A stretch of 64,000 bases of DNA from Emydura subglobosa (GCA_007922225.1 ML679961.1:72520890-72584889); one strand, 5' to 3'. Positions 33,801 to 45,109 are shown, counted from the first letter of the stretch. A program made the numbers and translations. The notes: generated from the letters alone by a model not told the origin.

Positions 33801-34485
33801 CATGCTCTTCTAAGGGGTAGGTAGACTCTCCCCCTTTACTTGCAAACTAAATCCATTTGAGCTGGAGCCATAAAGACAGCAAACATTGAGCCAAAGAAGA
33901 CCATTTATACAGTCACATTTTAGAGTAAAATTGCACTTCAGTTCGCCAGACCTGTCAGTCTTGCACATGTCACAAGCCCTAAAAATCACCAAAACAGAGA
34001 AAAGAGAATTTAGAAAAATTGTAAAACTGAGCAGACACAATGCACAAATCCAATGTTCTGACATCAGTTCACTAGATTATTTTATTATATTCTACTGATG
34101 GATTTTTGGGTATATATTTTTAAATATGTCTTGCTGTGCAACCATTCCCATAGACTGTGTGTAAAGTTATCCAAGCCAATATACAACAAAGATTAGAAAA
34201 TATCTTCTTAGACACTGAAAATAGGTGACCTTCTCCCTTATCCCCCCTAATCTGTATATTTATAGCATGTATGGGGATGGGAATTGGCTGTGATCAGCAG
34301 GCTGTGAAATGTCATCAGCAACAGCTAAATGACTCATGGGAAGAACCTTCATAAGTAGTTATTTGAGTTGAAATCCTGCAAAAATAAGCATGATGCCCCT
34401 AATTTCTTTTTGATAGCTCTTAATAGTAAATGCTTCAGTAAATCCCTTCTAGTAAACTAATAATGAATTTAGCGCATTTGAGTTC
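33801..34485. other. No recognisable feature
   Basis: Antisense ORF pair of 84 and 70 codons near 33,810-34,098, no motif. Confidence 0.45.
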
Positions 34486-34489
34486 TAGA

Positions 34490-34665
34490 GATAAACACAA
34501 AGCACTTTACAAAAGTGGCTACATGTAATCCCTATTTTACATTTGGGGAAACTTAGGCACAGGGAAATCAACTAGGTTGTTGAAAGTCACATTATGAGTC
34601 AATGGCAGAGCTAGGAAGACGACCCAGTTCTCTGGACTACTATCCTGATACCTTATCCACTGGAA
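34490..34665 (+). repeat. MIR/CORE-type SINE
   Basis: aaagcactttacaaaagtggc, ctattttacatttggggaaacttaggcacaggg, aagtcacattatgagtcaatggcagagctagg and ttatccactggaac follow the plus-strand MIR-like order to its end. Confidence 0.7.
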
Positions 34666-35060
34666 CATTTGGTGTTCCTAAGGTCCTGCTCTTGCATTCT
34701 TTGCAGATTCCAGATTTCCCATTGTTCTCCTCTGGGATTTTTGTATGTGTAAAAAATGCAGAACTGAATTGTCAAAGGGTCAGAAAAGGAATTCCATAGA
34801 GGATGGGGTCACTAAGTCCAAGTCTGGAGCCTTGGGAATGTTTCAATTGCAAGGAGAAATTGATGGAGTCTGGTATTTTCTTTGATGTAAACTTGTTTAT
34901 TTTCAAAAAATGTACGAAGTCTTTTGTCTGAATACAGAAGAAACCGAAAACAAAGGAGCAGTTTTTCATCCAAACCTCTTTAGTCAAAAAACCCCAAAAC
35001 TTTCTCTCTGTTGCTTTTTCCAGGGTCACATTTGTAGACCTGGTTTGACATGAGTAATTT
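34666..35060. other. No recognisable feature
   Basis: 97-codon minus ORF (34,772-35,065) without motif. Confidence 0.45.
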
Positions 35061-35064
35061 AACA

Positions 35065-35495
35065 TGTGGGGAGGCCTTAGTTTTTGGAAGACAGAATTAG
35101 GGAGGCAATTAGTTCAACAGGCTGAAACAAAAATGCTAAAATAAGCAAATGAGTCAGTAAGCTAGAAGGATGTCTGAGCTAGCTAAAATAAGAGGGGGAA
35201 TAACCAAGGAACCATTTACTAAGAACCAAACAATGGATAAGATAATTCAGGAATGTAAAAATTAGGTAAAGAGTAAATTGCACATTAATAGGGCACGGAC
35301 AGAGCATACTGTAAGGGATTGGTTCCTACAACGTAACCAAGCCAATCCCAAAATGAGTAATGCATTGTAATGTGTAAGTGTACACAAAGGAAGAGGTTTG
35401 CTGTGTAACTTTGGATCTGTTGTATGCCCTATATCCACCCTTATGCTTGAGTGTGATCAACTCAGCGTAACTTTGCTATATGCTTGTCACCTTGT
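35065..35495 (+). repeat. Probable LTR fragment
   Basis: Starts TGTGGGGAGGCCTTAG and runs through gtctgagctagctaaaataagag and gttgtatgccctatatccaccc to …gctatatgcttgtcaccttgtgg. From memory of turtle genomes this matches an endogenous-retrovirus-type LTR. The right end abuts another repeat, and no duplication, primer site or coding region is visible. Class tentative. Confidence 0.35.
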
Positions 35496-36620
35496 GGGGT
35501 GCAATCTAGACTATTGAGGCATTATCACCATCTACCCTGCAACCTTGAGTGCCTCACAGTGCTTTGCTGCTGTAGCTCCCAACTTATGCCCTTCACAAAC
35601 AGCCTGCAGGTCACACCGTGAGCATCTGTGTTTAGCCTCAGTCTGCCAGCAACACTCTAGTCACACACTGGTTTCCACCAGCCTTTTTTACACTTGCAGG
35701 GGGACCCCATCATATTCTCAGGCCCAAATTTTCCCCAAACTGTGTGTTCAGCACTGTCCAACCCTCTCTCACACAACTGAGATGTTAGAGGCCTGTTGCC
35801 CCTATAAAGGGTCAATATACAACTGTTTCCTACTTTAAGTGGAGTTACTAAACAATTCAGTTTAAGCAACACTGGATTAGTTTTGATTTAAAAAAATAAA
35901 ACAAGTTTATTTAGCTGCAAACAGATTCAGTGAGTACAAGTATAAGGCATGAAAGTCAGTAAAGAGACAAATAAGATAAAACAGTTTCCAGTAACTAAAA
36001 CTTAAAATAACTTGGTCAAGGTAACATCCTTACCACATGTTCCCAACAACACTGCTAACCAAGTTTTCAGGTCAGAACCCCTCCCAAAGTCCAAAGGCTG
36101 GTTCCTTTGTTGTTTTAGGTGAAAGAGAACAACAGAGAACCCTTGGGTTTTTTTTCCCCCCTCACTTTTATAGTCCATTCCATTTTCCTGAGGGCTACCC
36201 TTAGATAAAGTTCCTTCCAGCTGTGAGGAGGGAGACATGGAATCTCTTTCATCACGAGATTCCATTTTGTTTGCTAAAATGCAGATCAATCTCTTCCTGG
36301 CCCCCCTTCCTGGCCCAGGAATGGTCACTTGACAGGTGATTGCTAATTGACTCTGACACCTGGCTAGTGGTGTCTCAGTTTGTCCTTTGTCTTTGAGAAA
36401 CTGATTTATCCCCTCCCTAGACTTGTCGGGTAAACACATTTCAGTCATAATTTGAGCTTATGTTCATAATGTTATATATAATGTTGCTACACACATTTCA
36501 CCATGATATTATTGACCAGTGAGTTGTTAGTTTTTCAAATGATACCTCATGGCATATTTTGTACAAAGATGATTACAATAGTGTGTAGGGTGTGAATACA
36601 GGGGTGTGTTCAGTCACAGT
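35496..36620 (-). repeat. Probable LTR on the minus strand
   Basis: Read on the minus strand, the segment starts TGTGACTGAACACACCCC. It has a TATA-like actataaaagtgagg (36,164-36,178) and, about 265 bases later, a polyadenylation signal in gctaaataaacttgttt (about 35,901-35,918), the internal order expected of U3-R-U5. It then continues to about 35,500. No internal retroviral genes are attached. The ends were judged from recurring text rather than a duplication. ORFs inside (148, 97 codons) are shadows. Confidence 0.45.
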
Positions 36621-37195
36621 GCCAGATAAAGGAACCTGAGTGACAAGAGTGGAGTCAAACTGAGTGAATTCTTGGGGGAAACCCAACAACACTGTTCTTA
36701 CAAGTGTTTAGCTGTCTTGCTTCTCCCTCTGGTCTTCTCTTCTGTGTGTGTGTGTGTTTGTGCCCCTCCCCCCCCAGCCACACATACCCCAAAACAATAT
36801 TCAGCTGAAAGATCCTGGGTGAGTTCCAATATACCTTTTTGATCTAGGTGGGGGCTTATATTTAGTTAGGTTAGGTGTTAAGTGTCACCATTCGCTTATC
36901 CATTTCAACAGGGTTTTAACTCAACCCATAAAATTTCATCTAGCTAATAACATTTATTCTCTGTTATTCCAGAGCAAACATGATAAGCTTATAAATACAT
37001 TTTTTTTCTTAGGTTCAAATAACACAAATTCATCCTCTGATCTGTAGCTGAGTGCTGGGACTAAACTTTGGAGGACTTCAGGCTAAAAGTTCCTGCTGTG
37101 AAACTTGAATTTTGACTTTGGGCTTTTCCAGCTTGGGAAACCACAAATACAACTTTTACTTAACCCTGAAGACAGAAAGCACTTTAGTCTCTGTA
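36621..37195. other. No gene; GT microsatellite
   Basis: tctgtgtgtgtgtgtgtttgtg at 36,741-36,762 and a short C run at 36,770. Nothing else. Confidence 0.45.
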
Positions 37196-37197
37196 AG

Positions 37198-37452
37198 AAT
37201 ATGTCTATATGTACACCGCTATAGCGTGTCTGGTGAAGATGCTCTCTGTTGACAGGCAAGAGCTCTCTCGTTGACATAAAAAAGCCACCTCTGTGAGCGG
37301 CATAAACTATGTTGGCAGGAAAAGCTCCTGACATAGTGTTACGCACATGAATGCTTCTGTCGTGGTAACTTCTGTCGCTCAGGAAGGTAGAATATTCACA
37401 CACCTAAGTGACATAAATTTTGCTGACATAAGGTGAAGTATAGACATAGCCT
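37198..37452. mobile_element. MITE-like DNA element
   Basis: About 255 bp bounded by aatatgtctatatg and, on the other strand, aggctatgtctatac. The interior has accgctatagcg, ctctcgttgacat, gtgagcggcataaac, gtcgtggtaac and tcgctcagg. These CpG-containing words match a well-known reptile miniature element (gtcgac/gtgagcggc type). The minus-strand ORF of 106 codons is not a gene. Confidence 0.6.
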
Positions 37453-37710
37453 GATTAAAGTCAGTCACTGCTCAAGAGGTCTCTGTGCACTATAATAGGC
37501 ACATTACATCATCAGACAAAGATATTTAGAGTTGTCCAGGTACCAGGATTTCCATTTTGCAGGATAGCCTATAATTTTTAAGTTCTTGTTATGAGCTAGA
37601 ACAAAGCTGAAGAATTTCTAAATTTCCTGCAAAACAATATCTGAAAAAAATATTTGAGGATAGTGTTTTGTTTAGATTTGGACCTTTTCTATTTTATAAC
37701 AAATTTAGAG
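37453..37710. other. No recognisable feature
   Basis: AT-rich flank of the CR1 copy. Confidence 0.45.
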
Positions 37711-38480
37711 TCATAGAATCATGGATATAAGAGTTGGAAGGGACCTCAGGAGGTCATCTAGTCCAACCCCCTGCTCAAAGCAGGACTAACCTCAGCTAAA
37801 TCATCCCAGCCAGGGCTTTGTCAAGCCATAGCTTAAAAACCTCTAAAGATGGAGATTCCACCACCTCCCTAGGTAACCCATTCCAGTGCTTCACCACCCT
37901 CCTAGTGAAAAACCTTTTCCTAATATCCAACCTAGACCTCTCCCATTGAAACTTGAGACCATTGCTTCTAGTTCTGTCATCTACTACCACTGAGAACAGC
38001 CTAGCTCCATCCTTCCTGGAACCCCCTTTCAGGTAATTAAAGGCTGCTATCAAATCCCCCCTCATTCTTCTCTTTTGCTGACTAAACATGACTAGTTCCC
38101 GCAGCCTCTCCTCATAAGTCTTGTTCTCCAGCCCCCTAATCATTTTTGTTGCCCTCCGCTGGACTTTCTCCAACTTGTCCACATCCTTTTTTAGTGGGGG
38201 GCCCAAAACTGGAACACAATACTCCAAATGCGGCCTCACCAATGCTGAATAGAGGGGAATAATCACTTCCCTCAGTCTGCTGGCAATGCTCCTACTAATG
38301 CAGCCCAATATGCTATTAGCCTTCTTGGCAACCAGGGCACACTGCTGACTCATATCCAGCTTCTTATCCACTGTAACCCTCAGGTCCTTTTCTGCAGAAT
38401 TGCTGCCTAGATCGGTCCCCAGTCTGTAGCTGTGCATGGGATTCTTCCCTTCTAAATGGAGGACTCTGCACTTGTCCTTC
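37711..38480 (-). mobile_element. CR1 LINE, 5'-truncated (second copy)
   Basis: Begins with tcatagaatcatgg…gagttggaagggacctcaggaggtcatctagtcc, the CR1 3' end on the minus strand, and is cut at 38,480. No target duplication is visible. The text is closely similar to the CR1 at 23,308-24,277, so both belong to the same or a sister subfamily. Confidence 0.9.
37796..38480 (-). pseudogene. CR1 ORF2 reverse transcriptase, C-terminal end
   Basis: About 228 uninterrupted codons of the RT C-terminal region, with KDKCRVLHL at the start, then [54 protein letters not shown] and the same LDKALAGMI ending as the 23.4-kb copy. The FADD catalytic motif lies upstream of the truncation and is absent. The frame is open into the left flank only by chance (non-ATG opening). 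Non-functional because it lacks the active site and endonuclease. Confidence 0.9.
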
Positions 38481-38745
38481 AAAAGAAAACATTACTTTGA
38501 AATGAAAAATCAAAACATCCTGTTATGAAAGTATCAGAATGTTTCAAATTTATTGAAATGCTTCTCCCTCCCTGCCCCAGTTTTTTCTCAAGACAAAAAA
38601 TTACATCAAAATCAACATTTTCCAAGGAAGTCTTCGGTTTTGACAAAATGGCCTTTTCTGACAACTACTTCTGTTTAATAGAAAGTCTATATTGAAACTT
38701 GGATGAGAATTTTGATGGTGCATGAGGCAAAACAGAATCTAGCTC
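38481..38745. repeat. A/T-rich self-complementary repeat
   Basis: aaatgaaaaatcaaaac, gaatgtttcaaatttattg, catcaaaatcaacattttcc and gttttgacaaaatgg are words of a fuzzy palindromic AT-rich repeat, with relatives at 9,360-9,850 and 57,480-57,905. Confidence 0.45.
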
Positions 38746-38845
38746 AAGTTCCCGTAGCTGTTCTGACTCTGCCGAGCTAACAACAGTGAACACTTGTTCT
38801 ATCATGAAATCCATAGATGTGATTCAACGATATGTTAGGAAGCAT

Positions 38846-39066
38846 TGTTGTGTATTTTGTGTCTTGCCTAATTGCCTAGGTTGCCATAGCAACAGAGCTT
38901 AGCTTGTTGCCATAGCAATAGATTTAGACTATTAGGGGATAGCTCAGCCAGTCCTGGCTGGTTTTTAGAGTTAGTTCAATAAAGAAGCTCCTTGTATGGC
39001 ATCTCTGTGATCCTATGCTGATTTCTCTCTCTGAATACAAGTAATTAATAGGAATTCAACATAACA
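38846..39066 (+). mobile_element. Solo LTR
   Basis: 221 bp starting TGTTGTG and ending CATAACA (TGTTATG on the other strand), i.e. TG…CA ends with a 7-bp inverted repeat having one mismatch. The flanks are an exact 5-bp duplication, AGCAT, at 38,841-38,845 and 39,067-39,071. AATAAA at 38,978-38,983 sits in the second half, as expected for an LTR read on the plus strand. No internal sequence remains, so it probably arose by recombination between two LTRs. Family (ERV or Gypsy) not determined; the two tgccatagcaa words inside (from 38,882 and 38,910) suggest internal duplication. Confidence 0.7.
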
Positions 39067-39071
39067 AGCAT

Positions 39072-40580
39072 AAAATACTAATAAGAAGGGGCCATTTGTA
39101 CAGACTTGTTTTCTTACCATTAATATAAGTATCCCACCATTTATATTTGTACTAAATACGGGTCTCCTTTGAGTACATAAGATTGGGGATGTAGAAGTGA
39201 TCTCACATTGAGATGGTGAATTTTAATTGGTATTTGGAGTGTGCATGCTATCTGTGCACCATAATATGAAGGAATAATGTGATGTATTCCTTATAGCAAT
39301 AACTTCTGGCTGCTTTCTTCACTCAACCTATGAAGGGAACATACACCCCACACAAAATGTCTGATTTGGAAAACAATACCATTGACTGTAAAAGCCAGAT
39401 TCTGTGGTCTGCAAAGACCATGTTGTGCCATGGAAGTGGCGCATAGTGACATTAAAATAACTGGAGATAGTAAGTGGAGAACTCTCTTTGCTCAGAGAAA
39501 CTGATGGAGGTATATCCCCTCTCCCTGCAACTCCTACTGCAGCCACTTCACATCCTGTCATTAAGTGGAGGAAAGGGGCATGTGAAGAGTATTCTGGACT
39601 GTGGTAAGGGTGAGTGGGATCCTCCACGCCAGTGGTAGAGGTTAGAGAAGGCCCCCTGGCTGCTCTAATTTCCTTTGGAGCTGGACAGCTGAGCCTCAGG
39701 GCTGCTAGCTTTCTATACCTGCCACTCCACTGTGTCCAACTGCAGCTAAGACATAGTGGAGAATCAGAGCCTAAGAGCTCAGTGAAATTGAGTGACTGAG
39801 TCAATTTAAAGCTCTCTAGCATAGTCTTCAATACTTTTTTTTTTCTTTCTTGCCTCAAAGACTGGGGTGATGGAAACTCTATGTACTTAGTGTCCAGTAT
39901 TAGCTCTAATTGTCATTTGAATTCACCAACTCTATGATGATAGCAAAGAAAATAAGTCATTCATGTCAAAAGATGATTGCACTTGACAAGCAAACTTCAT
40001 AGCTTATTAATAATTAAAAATGATTTCAGTGTTCTGTTACTGATGGAATATTTAATTGCTTGTTCGGTCAATACCAATGTCCCATTTATTATTCATTAAA
40101 GGTAAATACTGCATAATGCCTCCGGATTGAAATGTGTTACAGAGATTATTAACAGCACCCAGAGTTGATTTATTATTTAAAAATCGATTAAACTTTTGTA
40201 CAGAATTTAATTACTTAAATAACCCTTCACCTCTTTAACTTTAAAGTTTTGTTTAAAGAATGGTTATGAGAATACGTATAAGGCAAATGAGATTTACAGC
40301 CCTAGGGTCAGAAAGAAGCTCTAAGTTTAACAGTTACATTGGGATCTCTTCGAGCAGGAAAGAAACACACACAATATCAGGCCCGACTCACACATCCACA
40401 CAACTGCTTTCTTCAATTTGTAATGTGAAAATGTCAGCCTCCTGCTTTTTAGCACCTGCTGTGCTGTGTCATGATATCTTTTCCACATTTCATTCCAGTG
40501 CTCCATGAAATCAGAATATTTTCTTTTTCCCCCTTCCAAATTGTGTTAGTTGAAGGGCCTCATGCATAATTCATAAAGGC
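39072..40580. other. No recognisable feature
   Basis: A 176-codon minus-strand ORF (39,328-39,858) covers a segment of higher GC but shows no domain, and its composition is unremarkable. I do not support it as a gene. Confidence 0.4.
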
Positions 40581-40610
40581 TACTTTCCTCTGCTTCTTTT
40601 GTTTCCCTAG

Positions 40611-40738
40611 GTAAGGCCAAAGCTCATAAAAGGAGAAACACACTTCCTTTGACTCCTGTCACTAGTTTGTCACTGTCTGAAGAGCAGAGAGATGATGCTT
40701 CCTTCTCGATCGCAACTGGCCAGTCAGTCCGGCAGTGA
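40611..40738 (+). CDS. Candidate 3'-terminal coding exon, gene unknown
   Basis: A strong splice acceptor precedes position 40,611: a run of about 30 mostly pyrimidine bases (tactttcctctgcttcttttgtttccctag) ending in AG. Entering in phase with two bases (GT) completing a codon, the next 41 codons are open and end in TGA at 40,736-40,738. The peptide starts KAKAHKRRNTLPLTPV, continues SLSLSEEQRDD and ends SIATGQSVRQ. It is basic, then serine/acidic, and looks like a cytoplasmic tail. The other two phases stop early (one at the first full codon). CpG-containing codons (TCG ATC GCA) remain. I do not recognise the protein and see no upstream exon in the window; the previous exon would lie beyond a long intron. 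A chance ORF after a chance acceptor is the alternative. Confidence 0.35.
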
Positions 40739-42037
40739 AAAATCTGCTGAGTCCCTAATAAGGAGGCTTGCCATATATATCCGTAATGTCCTGAACATGC
40801 AGATGTGTGAGGGTGTGCACGTTGCTTTCCTCTAAGTTAGTGAAATCAGAAGTGATCAAGAACTTCTTATTATAGAGTGGTTTACTCCCTGGAGGCCCAC
40901 TTTAAGGAGAAAAGCAGTTAATGAAGATTCTACTTTTAGCTCACAGGGTGGGTCATGGGTTCCTGACCCCATGTGGCACCTAAGCATTGGTTTGACTGAC
41001 ATCTCTTTTAGCTTCAGATTTATTATTCTCTCCATAAGATTGCCCCTAAAAGTCCTCCACCTTCCTGTATCTGGACTATACTACCCCAAATCTTCAAGGG
41101 ACAGGTGGGTTCATCTATTTTTATAGAGTGAATAACAAAGCAATGTGAAGGACTAGTAGCAAACCTCAAGGTTACCACTTCCCTTAAACACACACACATG
41201 CACTCACGCATACACAATCCCTTTTGAGATTATTGTAGTACACTCAGGTTCTAGTCTTTCCTCTCGGTTAGGAAGAAACTCCAGTTTTCATTGTATGGAG
41301 CTTTCCTACTTATTCTTCCTTTTGAATATGGGAGCTTATTGTCCCGCCCTATAAGAGAAGCCTGGGGTCCTGCTACCCTGAATCATGGCTCACAGGGATC
41401 AAGGGCTATTCACACAGATGCCCCTTGATTCATTCCGCTGTCTGAAAAAGCATATTTTCTGCAGGAACTATACCTCCTAGGGAGCTGTGCATGCTACACT
41501 CAGATACTACAGTAATGGGAATGGTATAGGAAAAAACCTACATAGACCACAGCATCCCCAGTTCACTCATTCCAGTGTCTTAAGAGAGGAGAGTAATCAG
41601 GCATGCTCGTTCCCCATCTTTAGATGCCACAGGAACCTCTCAGACTGTATCTGTTGAGTAGAAACTTCATGTGATTTTTTGTTTTTTTTACATTCTCCAA
41701 CTAGTTTTCACTGAAGACTATGTGACAGGATAAGTTTAAAGAAAAGAGGGTTTAAAATAAAGTCATGAATGTCTAAACCTGTGGGATCAGGTGTGTGCAA
41801 TGATAAATATTTGTAGGTTGCAAGCTACATGCTTTAAGGGACCAAACATAAAACCACACTTTTGTCTGAAAATGACTTCAGTGTAGCTCCATATGGGCAG
41901 ACTTGCATAAACCAGGATCAGGGTCTCTGATTGTAAAGCGCACTGCCCCCCCTCCCCCTCCCCCCCCCCAATAAATAAAAAATTGACGGGACTCTGTTTC
42001 AGGGACTACAACTGCCCCTGATTTTAACTCCCTTTAA

Positions 42038-42073
<36 letters not shown>

Positions 42074-42550
42074 CATTTAAAATGTAACTGTGTTCCTTTA
42101 AAGATAGATGTGATGTGTATGTGCATGCAGCTAGTTGGTTAAAAGATTTTACCAGCTCCACTGGAAAGACCAGGAAAGCATTTAAACTCGATTAAGCTGC
42201 ATAGTTTTGAATTTTATTTTTCACCTTTTTTTTTTAAAGAGGAAAAATAAATGTGTGTGTGTGTGTTTGTGCATTTATCATAATATGACAGAGAGAATAA
42301 ATATATAAATAGTATATATATTTGGAAATAAAACTGGAAACAAAATCCTTGTATTAACAAAATGGCAAAGATATGAAAATAGTTAAAGTTCCAGCAGCAG
42401 CACTGATTGAAATGCTTTAACAAAATAATATATTTTCAGTTCCTGTTTATTTTTTTGTTAAATGTGTAGCCTAGTATATTATGATTGATCAATGTATGTT
42501 TAAATGTTCAGAATGTGTAATGTGGGCTGATTTACTATTGTTTTTAGAAT
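40739..42550. other. No gene; microsatellites; possible 3' UTR
   Basis: If the exon at 40,611 is real, this would start with its 3' UTR; AATAAA-type signals occur near 41,756 and 41,970. Simple repeats: a C-rich run 41,945-41,969, (TA)n 42,041-42,070 and (GT)n 42,252-42,270. Nothing else is recognisable. Confidence 0.4.
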
Positions 42551-42554
42551 TCAT

Positions 42555-43398
42555 ATCTTGATTTTAGGATCAGTGGACAAGTGTGATACAGTTGATATAA
42601 TGTACTTGGGCTTTCAGAAAGCCTTTGACAAAGCCCCACACCCAAGGCTCTTAAGCAAAATAAGCAGTCATGGAATGAGGGAAGTTTCTCTCATGGATGA
42701 CTAATTAATAGGAAACAAAGAGTGAATAAACGGTCAGTTTTCACATGAAAAGTGGTAAATAGCCCTCAAGGATTTGTACTGGGACGGGTACTGTTCAGTA
42801 GATTCATTAAAGATCTGGAAAAAGAGCTAAATGCTGAGGTGGCAAAGTCTGCATACAATACAAAGTTACTCAGATAGTGAAGTCCAAAGCTGCCTGCAAA
42901 AAGCTACAAAGGGATCTCACTAAACTGGGTGACTGGACAACAATATGGCAGATGCTGATGTAATGCTGATAAATGCACAGAGTGATGCACATTGGAAAAA
43001 TAATCCCAACTTTATACACAAAATGATGGATTCCAAAGTAGCTGTTACCACTCAAGACCGAGATTTTAGAGTCATCGTGGATCGCTCTCTGAAAACATCC
43101 ACTCAATATGCAGCAGCAGTCAAGAAAGCTAACAAGAATGTTAGAAACCTTGAGGAAAAATATAATTTATCTATCACAATGCTACCATATAAATCGGGGG
43201 TACACCCACACTTGAATACTGTGTGCAGTTCTAGTTGCCCTGTCTCAAAAAAGATATATTACAATTGGAAAAAAAGTATAGAGAATGGCAACAAAAATGA
43301 TTAGGGGTATGGAACAGCTCTCAGCTGAGGACTGATTAGACAGATTGAGATTGGGCTGGATGGACCATTGGTCTGACCCAGTATGGCCATTCTTATGT
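42555..43398 (+). mobile_element. CR1/L3-type LINE fragment, frameshifted
   Basis: The plus strand reads VDIMYLGFQKAFDKAPH (RT palm motif region) at about 42,593-42,643, then LLSKISSHGMREVS and, after stops and shifts, QFSHEKW and SLKIWKKS. A later frame (42,945-43,304, 119 codons) contains the DRDFRVIVDRSLKTSTQYAAAVKKAN segment and ends near ENGNKND. The closing gggctggatggaccattggtctgacccagtatggcc is the CR1 3' end. The FADD motif is degraded. An old, non-functional copy of a different subfamily from the 23-kb and 37-kb CR1s. Confidence 0.8.
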
Positions 43399-43508
43399 TC
43401 TGCAAACACGGACACCCAGACATAGTAGTTACTACTCTGAGTAGTCTCATTGTTTTCAGTAGGACTACTTGCAATAGTGAGCACGTGTCTGGTTATCCAT
43501 GTTTGCAG
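43399..43508. repeat. Palindromic short repeat
   Basis: TGCAAACACGGACACCCAGAC at the left and, on the other strand, TGCAAACATGGATAACCAGAC at the right: 18 of 21 match, about 60 bases apart. The inner parts (tactctgagtagtctcattg / cagtaggactacttgca) are also roughly complementary. A foldback miniature element directly abutting the CR1 end. Confidence 0.65.
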
Positions 43509-44810
43509 GATAGGGTCTTTTAATATTTTTTCAATGATGTAACACTAACATTTGCATGAATACAGCTGCTTGGTTTCTTGAAAAATTATATTTCATTGCT
43601 CTGTGGTGAGTGTAATACAACAGATTGTCAATGTGGAAAAATACTGAAAATAATTCACCTTACTTAATATATTGTCATGTGACTATAGTATGGCTAAAGG
43701 AGCACTATGTAAATTAATGTACATATTTGTTTTCTTCATAATTTTTTAAAAATTATATCTTGCAAGAGCTATATTATAGGATTGCACATGATGTCTGGAT
43801 TTTTTTTCTGCCTTTTTCTTAGTCATAGCACATTGTCCATTAACTGTGTAGGATTTTCCGTTTGGGGACTCTCCATAACTACAGTTTAGAATCCTGGCTT
43901 TGTCTGTTATAAATTCCATGAGGAAGAAACAAGAGGCTGCCAGCATTTAAAGCCCAAGCAGAGAGATAAATAATCAATAGGAAGGTTAGGTTTTTTTTAA
44001 CTTGACTTTCTCCTGGAGATGAAGCTGCCATTAACTTAGACTATACAGTGAAGGGAAGTGTGGCTTAAACTACTAGGAGAGCTTCTTTAGCTGAGAGGCT
44101 GAGCATATAATGTACTGAGTGCTGGAAAAAGAATTGATTGTGTGTTCAGTTCGTTTCAATCCGTACTGAAATGTTTATATTTAAATATATTCTATAACTT
44201 TACCAACATGTAGTTCTATTTATTGCAGCAACACTGGTTCTATAGCACTCAGGCATAAGAACATATACTGCAGGAAGCCATCCTCTTTTAGTTCAGGAGC
44301 GGACAAAATGGCCCACATTACTTGACATCCCCCTAGATTCGTAGCAATTAGAGATGGAAATGTTCATCAGACAGTGTCATATGCAGAGTTTCGTAACACT
44401 GCTTAAGGCCACCTTCATCTTTAGTGTGAGCTGCAAATTCCTCTGTGCAGTGCTGCAGCTTGACCTTAGCAATATGGAGGAGACAGAGTGGAGAGGGGAA
44501 AAAAATCTGATTTTTGAAGGAGATGTAAACAAAATAAAGGTCCATGAACCTTTATAAGCTCAAATAACCTTTTTTCTTTTTCTGAATTTATGACTGACCA
44601 CAACAATAGTATCTGAATGCTCAGGCCAAAGTGCTCAGACTTTAACCATCCCTGGGGAATAATCAGTTTGCAGGAGCTGCGAATCTCAATGATGAAGGAG
44701 TGAAAGGTTTAATTGGGAAAGGGATCATCACAAATTTTAAAAGACTTGCTAGCATGTTAAAATGAAGATTCAATTCACATCTAATGTCTTTAGTGGTCTG
44801 CCACCCAGCA
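43509..44810. other. No recognisable feature
   Basis: AT-rich, small ORFs without motifs. Confidence 0.45.
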
Positions 44811-44814
44811 CTTA

Positions 44815-44960
44815 ATTTGTGTCAGGACCTGATACGGCCAAGCCCCAGCACCTCTAGGCTTGGCAGTTCAGAGCCCCAGCACCTCTGGGCTTGCTGCATC
44901 AGTTATGTAAAAAAATTGCTTGAGCCCCAGCACCTCTTTCATTACAAAATAAGCACTGAT
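44815..44960. repeat. Repeat with three copies of AGCCCCAGCACCTCT
   Basis: The exact 15-mer AGCCCCAGCACCTCT occurs at 44,841-44,855, 44,872-44,886 and 44,923-44,937, separated by ggcttggcagttcag-like spacers. Part of a dispersed reptile repeat; outer limits not defined. Confidence 0.6.
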
Positions 44961-45024
44961 GCCACATATGTCTTGAAATATTATCATGCAGATTGAGCAT
45001 GTGCTGGGTGACAAGAACTGAGTT

Positions 45025-45075
45025 TTGTCTGCCTGGTTCTGCCGCTGACTTGCTATGTGACTTTGAGCATGATAT
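45025..45075 (-). repeat. MIR-like fragment
   Basis: gcctggttctgccgctgacttgctatgtgactttgagca is the central part of a MIR-like SINE in reverse. Confidence 0.5.
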
Positions 45076-45109
45076 TTAGGCCTATGTTGTCAAAAGCATC
45101 TGCTAATTC

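Noticed and set aside
39328..39858. 176-codon minus-strand ORF
   Set aside because: No recognisable domain, an antisense frame is also open, and no splice or promoter support; length alone is not enough in 64 kb.
44784..44996. Tandem 15-mers as a CRISPR-like array
   Set aside because: Only three short units with diverged spacers inside a vertebrate dispersed repeat; no cas genes, wrong type of genome.
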